A stretch of DNA of 62,464 nt, taken from Pelomyxa schiedti (Eukaryota; Evosea; Pelobiontida; Pelomyxidae). The stretch spans positions 1-62,464 of the forward strand of contig JAHLWZ010000127.1 of assembly GCA_020536535.1 (NCBI GenBank), in the 5' to 3' direction. Within the stretch, counting starts at the first letter, position 1, and each line of letters opens with the position of its first letter. Below are positions 23,667-32,968 of the stretch, piece after piece. The notes beneath the pieces were generated by a model. That model searched no databases. It worked only from the letters and a program-made list of their open reading frames with translations, and had not been told where the DNA came from. The position numbers and the translations under genes are program-made.

Positions 23667-23931
23667 CGACCGCTGGGTGCCACTCTCTCTAAAGCGGAAT
23701 TCAACCTGGTGTCTGTCGAAGGGGCACCTCGCCGTTCCCAGTTGTCTTCCCAATTCCTTAGGCCCCAATCTCGGTGGGGTACAGAATCTAGGTGACAGGA
23801 GTATGAGAGGAACTTGAGGACTCAGCCTGGACTTGATTAGAGGAGATCTGAATTCCGTGCATCAGACGAAACTGATTTTGGTGAACGTTGGGGGGGTTTC
23901 TTGAAGACTGAGTTACTGCGGGATTGTCGAA

Positions 23932-25019
23932 ATGGGAGATACCAACAAGCACCAATATGTACCCATTACTATTCACGAAACGTGTGCTGCATGCAAGTAT
24001 GTGTAATCCTTTTTTTTTTTTTGGAAAAGACATTGTCACACTAAAATCCTTCTTCCACTTCTTTTGTTCTTTTGGAAAATTTTGATAGGAAGGTCATTCA
24101 CAGGGTTAAAAAAGGTTCTAGCTGCTGTTACTGTTGAGAGACCTAACTTTTTTTTTTTTTTTGAAACAACTAGCAAGACAATGTTCTGGTTGGCTCCCCT
24201 TTGTTTCTCCCTGTTTTGTTTATTTGTGCAATTTGTCTTATGCCTTTCAGTATGCAAGAAAATAGTACACAAGTCGTGTGTTGATGATAACGAGCCTTGC
24301 AGCCAGACAAAGGAAGTAATTACAGGTACTTCTTTGTAATTAATTCTGTAACTGACGAGAACTTTAGATGTCGATATTTTAGCTGCTGTGCAATCCGGAT
24401 CAGGTTTTGTTTTAGTTTCATATGTACTGAGTTCTTACAACGCCAGCGTCTGTCGCCAATGCACTTTTCAGCCAAGTCGAATTTCAAAGAGGTATGTCTC
24501 TGGGAAGTTGTACACGATAACCCATAAACTTGTGTGCCTAGACGTACTTGCTGCTGCTTCGTATTCCCCTCCAACTGACATTGAATTGACCATTCATGAG
24601 AATGAGGTCCTGACAGCGTGCGGGGATCCCGACGGGGTACATTGCTTATCTAAACTCACGCACCTTCCTAACCTTGATCAAAGTTCTGGGTGTGGTGCAT
24701 CAACGCTTCCGGAAAAGAGGGCTGGGTTGATGTGGACTACATCAAAGAACTCAACTCCCCCTCACAGCCTCCTCACCAGCCACAACAAGAAAGCCAGCCA
24801 CACCAATCCGAACCCACCCCACAAACATCAACCAAGGCACACGCCACCCCATCCACAGCTCCACAACCACCACCACTACTACACCAGCCTGCCTTCCTTG
24901 CCATCCCACCCCTCCACTCTCCCCAACAGCAATCACACAACACCACAAATGATGAGCCTAGTAAGTCAACAGGGGGTGCCTCCAGTGCAGCCCCTCCTCC
25001 CTTACCACCAAGAAGCTAG
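23932..25019 (+). CDS. C1 zinc finger plus SH3 adaptor (STAC-like)
   Basis: Six or so small exons. The N-terminal exon begins MGDTNKHQYVPITIHETCAACK, and after a 90-nt intron with a T12 tract continues KKVIHRVKK. A later exon supplies CKKIVHKSCVDDNEPC. Together these give the His/Cys pattern of a C1 (diacylglycerol/phorbol ester-type) zinc finger. An SH3 domain follows (AAASYSPPTDIELTIHENEV, FWVWCINASGKEGWV, DVDYIKEL). The C-terminal 80 residues are Pro/Gln/His-rich and end in a PPPLPPRS motif, itself a potential SH3 ligand. Membrane-recruited adaptor is the likely role. The C1-SH3 order is that of animal STAC proteins, but homology beyond the domains is not shown. The start Met follows stop codons upstream. 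Confidence 0.65.
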
Positions 25020-25089
25020 ATACTTTTTGTTGTGCTGTACAATCCCGAAACACAACTCTTCATTTTGACAACAAAAAAAAGACATTATT

Positions 25090-25095
25090 TTTATT
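25090..25095 (-). promoter_or_regulatory. AATAAA polyadenylation signal of the glycyl radical enzyme gene
   Basis: AATAAA on the minus strand lies about 64 nt past the TAG stop at 25159. The convergent gene ends at 25019, so both 3' UTRs must fit in 139 bp. Confidence 0.45.
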
Positions 25096-25158
25096 TTCCT
25101 TCTACCACTGGGGCATTACAGTAGTGAAGGGAAAATACATCTATCTCACTGGTTATTT

Positions 25159-28100
25159 CTACTCCACCCAGACATGGAGGTTATGCTCTTGCAGTGTTGC
25201 CTGTAGGGCTGGCACTGCACCAGGGGGAAGCTTCGATCCTGTGGGCATTACCCAAGTCCTTTTGCTTGCACCATCAAATGATGAGAGGCGGGGGTACTTG
25301 GAGGCACCAAGAGAGTGGAACGGCAGTATTCGGACGTGCTTGACACCTGCTGCAGAAATGGTGGTGGCCAGTAATTCCATCTCATCGAGGGAAGTATTGA
25401 ACCCTGGAATCAATGGTATGGATACCACAAATCTTTCTGGGCCTACTGCAGATACGGCGTGAGGGAGGTTTGAGAGTATTGTCTAATGAAGGGGCAAGGT
25501 GAGTTTGGATTATGTCATGATTGATATCAAACCTTGTTGGATATGCCAGTGAATTGTTTGTGTGTTGCTTCAGTGACGCACTTGACATCAAAGTACACAA
25601 AGTCTAGTAGAGAAAATATCTCCGATACCTTGTTGTGTGGTTGGTTTCATCAAAGTGGTATGGGAGTGCATTTACTTTTCCCCACTCCACACAACCGCTA
25701 GTCTCCATTCCAACAGAAATCCCCCTCGACTTCAAACCCCGCACAACATCCAGTACAAAGCCTTTGTTGTGGAGAAATCAGTGGAAAAAAAGACTTCGTA
25801 TAGAAGTCAAAAACCTGCTTGCATGAGTGGCTCGCCACCACTCAAAGTGACCCCTCCATTCACCCCATAGAATTCATGTCTTTCCTCAGCCAACTGAATA
25901 ATCTGTACTGCGTGAGTCTTTTGACAGAGAGGTGCAATAATACCTCCATGGCTTTGATCGGTTTGCCAACTGTAGTGGCGGCGTCTGTTGGCACCGCCGG
26001 CACCATCTCTTCCACGTCAGGAAGTTGACCTTCCGGGTTGCAACACCACTTACAACGAAGGGGACACCCTTTCAGGAAAACTGTTGTGCGATTACCTGGA
26101 CCGTCTTGAACTGTATAGTCCTCAATGTTGAATATTGTGCCAGTGGAAGAGGGACTGAATATTGAGGCCTGTGCATGACTCTGGAGATGGTCAAAAAAAA
26201 AAAAAAAATTACATGAAAAAAACCTTTGGAGGCGGGAGTAGAAACACGTCACCTTGTGGAAAAGCTGTTACCTTTCTCTCTGGGATTGTTGCTGTAACGT
26301 CACTGAGGTTGTGTTCAGTTCTTTGGATGACTTCATCTTGTATTGATCTGGAACCAGGGTAATTTACCTAAAAAATGACTTGGACTTATACCGAGCAAGT
26401 TCAACAAAAAAGGCAGAAAAGCCAGCAACGCGAACTATCAAGTGGCGATAACTTGGTCGAAGATTAGTGAGTCTTATTTTTAAAAATAAGATACATACTT
26501 CTCTGGATGTAGCTGAGCCTCCCTGCACCTCTGATTAGTCTTTCATGTGAAGAGAGAAAGAAAAACTTTAGAACCTGAGCAGCTTGGAATCTACAACATT
26601 GAACTGAAGCTGGAATCCATTTCGCTGAAAGTATGTCCTTATGAGATCAAGCAACTTACGCGACCCTTGTGGCCCACTCAAGGCTGATGGATGGAATTTC
26701 ATGTTATGAAGTCCACCTCTTGTGTTGGTTGTTGGTTTTGTTTTAAGAACCCAAGCAATGATAAGGAATAAAACCTTATTTGCGTATGGTCTACTTTTGC
26801 AGCAGAGAGCAACACAGCATATGGCCCTAGACTATGTTAGTCCTCTACATTTTAGTGCCAATTATCAACCACAGGCATCCGTTCCAGGCGCTGGGCTGGT
26901 AACCCCATCACATAGGATATCACCAGATTTGCGCCCATCGGGTGTTGCAAGGCAAGCTTTCCCAAATGGTGCATGTGTACTAATGGCTGAGAGACGGTGA
27001 GGTAGAAAGAGTTATGGAACCCATATTACCAAGCATAGACGGGTCATAACGCTCCCCAAGAAAGTTTACCCCTTGAGAGACAATACTGCAATAGGCCGAA
27101 AAGAGCTCAGTAAAAAGACTATCGACACTGTTGTTATTATTACCCCACTTTGGAGCTCTTTTGCACTCTAGAGGTGATAAGGTTTTCATCATTGAGGTAT
27201 GCACATACCCTCGAGTAAGTCTTCATACCCCTTCCAGTTTGCCATCAAAGCATTTCTAAGTGTTTCCATCGAATCAAGCTGCTTATTTATTAGATTCCAG
27301 GTAACCATAGTTATTCTCAACCTTGGAACCAAGCAGGAATTTGATTGCGGCAAGGGAGTTCACAACGTTGACCATACCAGATGACAAAGTAGTTGGAGTT
27401 CCATTCCAAAGTGCACCACCATCATCAAGGGATAACCCTGTGTGAAGATTATCCTTTGTTATGAAGAGATCACAGGGTTGTACCGCGCCCAATACAATCT
27501 CTAGTCAATACAGAACAAAATACTAAATTGCAAGTTTGCCTATGTGCTGCCATTACGTAGTTCCAATACTTTTGCCAGTTCCCAATTGCTGTCAATAATG
27601 AGCACGAAATTGGCACCAGACATTTGGGCAGGCACCATCTGTCATATGTTTAACATAAGCTGCCATAAGTTCCTCCAAAGTCCGCGGTACCGGGGTCTGA
27701 GTAAATTCGATTCCTTTTTTTTTCCGCATCCTTCAGAGAAAAAGAACGCGGGTGGTAATGTACCTGTACGTGGGTCCTTTCCACCATATAGAGCAAGTTC
27801 AAACAATTTCATGTGATTAACGAACCCTGGCTGTACAATGCCGTAACTCATTCCCCCAAGGGTTGGTTCGGTGCATCCCCCTATGTTCAATTAGGGGGAG
27901 AGGAAAAGGTGCCTTGCCGCTTACCCATGGAGGCATATTTTCGGATCACTTGAAGGGGTTGCTTACTTCTTTCCAATTCGTGTTGTATGTATACCTTGCC
28001 AAGAAGTGAGTTGTCAATAATAGAAATACGGTTCTACAGGCAGGTTGAAGAATGCAGGAAAGCCTACGCCAGTTTTCACACACTCAACAGCTTTCATTAA

Positions 28101-29919
28101 GAACCTATGTTGTAGTTGAGGTGTATACCTATGAAAAAGTTAGGAGAAGATAGAGATTAGCAGAGTCCGCACCACAAGGACAGCGTTGGCTGAGTTGTTC
28201 TACAGTTTATTGCCGATTGAATCACCAGCATGGAGAGTTCACTGTCCGCTGGGCTAAAGCAGCAGAAAATTAATGATAGTGGAGTACAATAAAAAGTATT
28301 GGGAACCTTCCATCCTCGTCGACACCACCAAGCATCATATTCTGGAATAAATTTCCACTTCCTAGACCCTCCCAAGAAAATGAGGCAACATATTCTACCA
28401 TTGTCATCTTCATTCGCAGTGCCTCAAGTAATTCCAGTGCACATTCTTCGGTCAATGAGCCGCTCTCCCACTCGGGCATGAAGTAGGGATACATATCTGT
28501 GGGACACCACAATTAGCTATTGTCACTATCTTTGGGTAGTAAAATACAATAATCAAAACGCCCAGGACTATATCCGAGGTGTGCACCCTCCAAGTGACCA
28601 GCCAAGTACACGAACCAGAATGACTGGACTGAGAGGATATTACAAGAAAGGGAAAAAAAAAACGGAAAGAAAGTACCAGCTTCGTGGAAATTACGAGGCG
28701 GATTTGCCGGAACCCAAGAACACCTTTCAGCAATGGCTGTTAGCATTTCTGCCAATCTGGGATCCTCGGTTACGGAGGCCAATCGTTGTGCTTCGCGTTG
28801 GTAATTGGATACCCATGAGAGAACTCCTCTTAGAACTCGTATTCCTGCCCGCCAGAAATAGACCTAATAAATTAAGAAATGTTGTTTAAACTGGTGATAG
28901 TACCTGCTCCATACTTCTGCAGCCAGTTGGTATGAAATTCTGTGACGCACTTAAGGCAGAGAAGGAATAACGGTAAAAAGTACTGCGATTTTGTCTTCCA
29001 TCTCAGCAATAATTGCATTGAAGCCTTTTCTTAAAGCCGTCTCGTAGTCAAGAACAAATCTACCCTCTGGTGCGGGGTCATGAGCTGCGGTGTAGAGTAC
29101 AGCTTTCCATCCATTAGTTATATACGCCGCTTTCTGGTGAAAGATGGAAAAAAGATAAAAGAGTAAGCAGTCGATATGGGAAAATAAGGGGACACACAGG
29201 GAAACACGTCATCCAAATTTTGTCCCCCAAGCTTTGCATGCATTTGTCTGAAAAGTATTGGGCAGTCTCCTTCAAGGCATCCACATCTTTCACAGGGAGC
29301 AAGAATTTCTTTCCAAACATGACGTACTGCGAGGAGGAGGAGAGGTCTTTGCTGATTTGTATGCCACCACCGCTTCCCACCTCTGTAACTTCATCTTGAC
29401 TTTCTGCCACAACTTGTAGGGAACCCAGCTCCCTACCGTCGTAAATTACAACTCAATGCGCACGAAATAGAACCTTAAAATATAGCTCGAAGCGTAGTTG
29501 CAATAAGGTACAGCACCACGTGGGTAGCGTGTTTTCTGCCCCACAATCGGCTCCCCTGTAGAGGGTTTTAGAGGGAAAAAAAAAATTCTGAGCCCATTTA
29601 CCCAAATTGATCACTGGAGTGAGATGTTCCATGGCGTAGGCGTGGCATTCCGCTCTGCTTGGGGGTGGTCAGAGAACGAATGAATTAGCATAGCTCCGCA
29701 GAAATTTCTTTACCATTCAATCGGAGACAAGGTCCCACACACAGCCTTGTGTGCGGCCATGTAGTTTGTGATGTACTCCACGTCAACAACCAACGGAGAA
29801 CTGACGTACCTGCCAAACATCTCCCTTATCGCCGCCGTAGATCCAGTAGCGATCTCCTGTGTGCTCACACATCTCGCCTTCCTCCCAGTTCCACGTGTAA
29901 CGTCACTCGTGTCTGCCAT
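25159..29919 (-). CDS. Glycyl radical enzyme fused to its radical-SAM activating enzyme
   Basis: One continuous multi-exon frame encodes two enzymes. The N-terminal part (from Met 29919, [17 protein letters not shown]) is a glycyl radical enzyme: [61 protein letters not shown], the thiyl-radical site [14 protein letters not shown] (about 27870), [27 protein letters not shown] and the glycyl radical loop RVAGFSAFF, then [12 protein letters not shown]. The GCxEP site means the dehydratase/lyase/decarboxylase branch, not pyruvate formate-lyase, which has adjacent cysteines. After a 43-nt intron the frame continues into the activase: [20 protein letters not shown], the [4Fe-4S]/SAM motif [37 protein letters not shown] and FVYFDVKC, ending HVWVE. 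No stop or usable in-frame Met separates the halves. The activase has no Cys-rich ferredoxin insertion. The substrate is unknown, and both halves would require anoxic conditions. Bacterial origin is likely, followed by intron gain. Confidence 0.85.
26181..26223 (-). other. Intron joining the glycyl radical enzyme and activase halves
   Basis: 43 nt, donor GTTTTTTT, acceptor ATCTCCAG, with a T16 tract. Splicing is phase 0 (exon 26347-26224 is 124 nt, 1 + 41 codons after the previous junction). It removes a TAA that lies just past the donor (ATG TAA). If retained, translation would stop 4 codons after the donor and give only the glycyl radical enzyme, so retention could in principle yield the enzyme alone. 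The donor is weaker than others, but GTT donors occur elsewhere in the window. Confidence 0.7.
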
Positions 29920-30182
29920 CGATGTAGTTTTTATTTTTTTTAGTGTTTTTGGTTTCAGCTCGTTTAACTTGTTGGATCTCTCACCGGAATGGACAAAAAG
30001 AAAAGGTCCCTCGATTTTTGAGGTTCCAGACAGTTCCACCAACCTTTTTGGGGTGTATTTGTGCTGAATAATAATGCAACAGCAGATAAATGTTTGAACA
30101 TCAACGTTGTATTCCAGTAACAGAACTGGCGAAACATCACCTGGTTGGTGACTATGTTGCAGTAGCCATCACGATAGTGCTC

Positions 30183-32558
30183 CTATCCTCTGGAAATGTG
30201 CCTGCCTGGGAAGTCCAATGGGGACAATAAGCCTATCACAGTGTGTAACAGTGTGGCTGGTAGTGATCCAAGAGTGGAGGTCACCAGTCTATCTTTTTCT
30301 ACCAGTGCAGAAACAGGTGTTTGCTCAGTCCTGGCCAATCGATTCCAGCACAGAATTACGGTTTTGAGAACGACCAGGAACCACTTGGGGAAAAACTGCC
30401 TATCAGCAGGGCTCCATGTGGCTGGACTTGTGAGGTGATGCAGGCATTTTGGCAAAATAAGAAAATCCTGGGGCAGTGTGGCGCCATGACACCAAAGCAA
30501 CTTGACCACTTTGGAATTGCCTGCAGACAGAGCCTCTATTAGTGTGTCCTTGTCAAATTGTGCCCCAAATTCAAGAAGAAGGGATATGGCCTGGAAGGAG
30601 TCAGTGGTTCTGACAAAGTACTTCAGCAATGGTAAGGAAACTGGGAGGTTTGGGTCAGCACCCATTTCCAGCAGCATTCGGGCACAAGGTAAACTATGTT
30701 GACTTCTACAGCACAGGCCAAGTGGGGTGAAATAGTCTCTTGTATCAAATGACTGAGAGCCTTCATTTAACTGACAGTCAAGGGTCAACCCATGATTGGC
30801 AAGGAGTTCCCCCACAAGAGGCTTGTTTCCAGCTTTAAGAGCATATTGGAACAGCCTGGTTTTATTGTTCACATCCACGGAAATGAAAAAGTCAACCAAA
30901 GAGTTATTGCTCAAATCAGAGAGTTCAATCAACCGATGGTGGATTTCTGAGTGGTTCTGGAGCATTGGAAGCAAGATGGACGTGAGCTCACCCCTCTTAC
31001 TTGAGATCAGTGCAGTGGATATCATAACCGAGATAAGCTCATACAAAGATATATCACTGTCACAAGCTTGTGTTATTGTGTACTCTTGGCCGCCCCTGTT
31101 TTGGTTGACCTTCTTCCATGTGATCGTTTTGGGTGCCTCCTTCCAAGTTTCGTGGTATTTGGCGGAAATAAACTCATAGAAGCTCGCCATTGCAGATGAG
31201 TCAGCCAAAGTGAATGAGGATAACTTGAGGAGGGATCCAAGCAAATATAAAATATGAATACTGTGTGGTGCACCAAAAAGAAATCTTAGGGCTTGGTGGA
31301 AGAGTTCGTCCAAGGGGGAATGGTTCAAAATCTTGTTGAAGGGAAATGGAAAAAAAGCGCGGGATAGAATCTGAAATGTGGGGCTTTCAAAGTTGGAGAA
31401 AAACCCAAGAGCCTTCAAAAGCAGATTTTCAGGGATACTGGTATTTGTAAGGCTCAGAGGTATAAGTACCAATGCGGCGCAACCAGGATGCTGGGTATCT
31501 CTGAGGCCAAATTCTACCAACTTATCTTTTGTAGAACCATCCACAATACAGAAATCTGTGAGAACACTCAAAAAGATTTTAAATAGCTCGTGGTCCATCT
31601 TAGAGAACTCGGGAAGTCTTGGTAGTAATGATTCCACCAGTCTTGCAGTGAGACTGAGGGCAACTGTGCCCTTGCCCTCTAGGGTAGACCAGAACTTAAC
31701 GGTTTGTAGGATGTATAAATTTGAAGTCCCAATGAGATTCACGACCCAGTCCGTAGCTGTTGCGGTTAGTAGCGGCAGTTCCGCACTTGTTTGCATAATG
31801 GTGGTACACAGCCCTACGCATGGGACATAGTATTCTGAACACATAGGAAGTAGCCTCTGTACAATCTCGGTGAGAGCCGTTTCGTACGGGACTAGGAATT
31901 TCCGGAAGTTTGAAAACCACAGCATGGCCCAGAAGGAGGTAAGTTGTGGTCCCCTGAAAATTGCTCCAGATGCAGAAAGGATATGAATATCAGTCACCCA
32001 GGTGTCACAAATCACCTTCCTCCACGAATCGGGAAAGTTCCTTGTGAATATATCAGGCATAAAATCATCAGCCATAAGTAGAATCGTAGGAGTCAAGTCA
32101 ATAGAGAGAGCACCCAGCAGCTCAGTATCAAAATACCCACGCTCTGACAACTGAAGCACAAATTCCAACACGAACCTGGTAGCTGAAGTACCTGAATAAG
32201 ACAGGACAGCATCACGTGCCAGCAAAGCCAATTTCCTGGAATCATCCCCCTTTCTGCTATTAGTGCCTCCAGTCTTATTTACAATTATCCACTTTTCCAC
32301 ATCCACAACAATTCTCTCTCCATTGCTGATTCCACAATCATCATCAGGAGCAGAACAACAACAAATACTACTGGGACTCAGTTTTTCAAGTGCATGAAGA
32401 TAATTGGTCATAGTTTCGGTATAAATTGACCTCAGAAGGGCCGGGAGTGCCCGCATTGTGGGATGAGCGCGCCCCACAGCATCCAGAGCCTCGAATGCAG
32501 TTGGACATTTGATTTGGTCAAGGGCTCGTAAAAGTGTTCTTCTATGAGCAGGCTCCAT
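30183..32558 (-). CDS. Large intronless protein with C-terminal ankyrin repeats
   Basis: A single open frame of about 791 residues, the longest uninterrupted gene here apart from one exon of the villin-like gene. The start is Met at 32558 (MEPAHRRTLLRALDQI). The first two thirds are helical and Leu-rich with no motif I know. The C-terminal third has ankyrin-type repeats: RLFQYALKAGNKPLVGELLA, TPLGLCCRSQHSLPCARMLL then EMGADPNL, and LIEALSAGNSKVVKLLWCHG. It ends GLLSPLDFPGRHISRG. A protein-protein interaction role is inferred only. The lack of introns among intron-dense neighbours suggests a retrocopy or a recently arrived gene. It is divergent from the phosphodiesterase gene. Confidence 0.75.
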   Translation of the reverse strand: MEPAHRRTLLRALDQIKCPTAFEALDAVGRAHPTMRALPALLRSIYTETMTNYLHALEKLSPSSICCCSAPDDDCGISNGERIVVDVEKWIIVNKTGGTNSRKGDDSRKLALLARDAVLSYSGTSATRFVLEFVLQLSERGYFDTELLGALSIDLTPTILLMADDFMPDIFTRNFPDSWRKVICDTWVTDIHILSASGAIFRGPQLTSFWAMLWFSNFRKFLVPYETALTEIVQRLLPMCSEYYVPCVGLCTTIMQTSAELPLLTATATDWVVNLIGTSNLYILQTVKFWSTLEGKGTVALSLTARLVESLLPRLPEFSKMDHELFKIFLSVLTDFCIVDGSTKDKLVEFGLRDTQHPGCAALVLIPLSLTNTSIPENLLLKALGFFSNFESPTFQILSRAFFPFPFNKILNHSPLDELFHQALRFLFGAPHSIHILYLLGSLLKLSSFTLADSSAMASFYEFISAKYHETWKEAPKTITWKKVNQNRGGQEYTITQACDSDISLYELISVMISTALISSKRGELTSILLPMLQNHSEIHHRLIELSDLSNNSLVDFFISVDVNNKTRLFQYALKAGNKPLVGELLANHGLTLDCQLNEGSQSFDTRDYFTPLGLCCRSQHSLPCARMLLEMGADPNLPVSLPLLKYFVRTTDSFQAISLLLEFGAQFDKDTLIEALSAGNSKVVKLLWCHGATLPQDFLILPKCLHHLTSPATWSPADRQFFPKWFLVVLKTVILCWNRLARTEQTPVSALVEKDRLVTSTLGSLPATLLHTVIGLLSPLDFPGRHISRG

Positions 32559-32968
32559 CTCCAAACAACAAACGCCGCACTTCCAACTTGGATGACTGAA
32601 GTAGCGAGCGGACTGTCAGGTTTTTATCTGGGCCACTTGGGTAGGTGCTCGTATGTGTAAGAATAGAAGAGGAGCACACTCGCCTGGAGAGTGCCACTGA
32701 GCGATGGTGATGAATGACTTTTCTTGGACTGTGTTTGAAGTCTGTTCGCCATCTTCAACTGTTCTTCCCCGAATGTGATTTGTCTGCTCGTTTTCCGTTA
32801 TGCTTTTGTGCGCTTCCCAAGGAAAGGACCAAGGGCGGCATCGCGGAATGGAAAACACAAGAAGCGCGGCCACTTTTTCGTTTGTTACTGTTTGCTTGTA
32901 CAACAGGGCGTGCCGTGTCTTCGTGGGCCAGTTGAGAAGTGAGGCCTCTTTTGCGGAAGGTTTGGTTG
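32559..32968. promoter_or_regulatory. Divergent intergenic region, shared 5' flanks
   Basis: These 410 bp separate the start codons of the ankyrin gene (-) and the phosphodiesterase gene (+) and must hold both 5' UTRs and promoters. I see no TATA box or recognisable motif. Short open frames on both strands here have no similarity I can name. Confidence 0.4.

Noticed and set aside
25159-29919. Pyruvate formate-lyase and separate PFL-activating enzyme
   Set aside because: The active-site loop is GCTEP, not the adjacent Cys-Cys of PFL, and no stop or in-frame Met divides the two halves once the 43-nt intron is removed.
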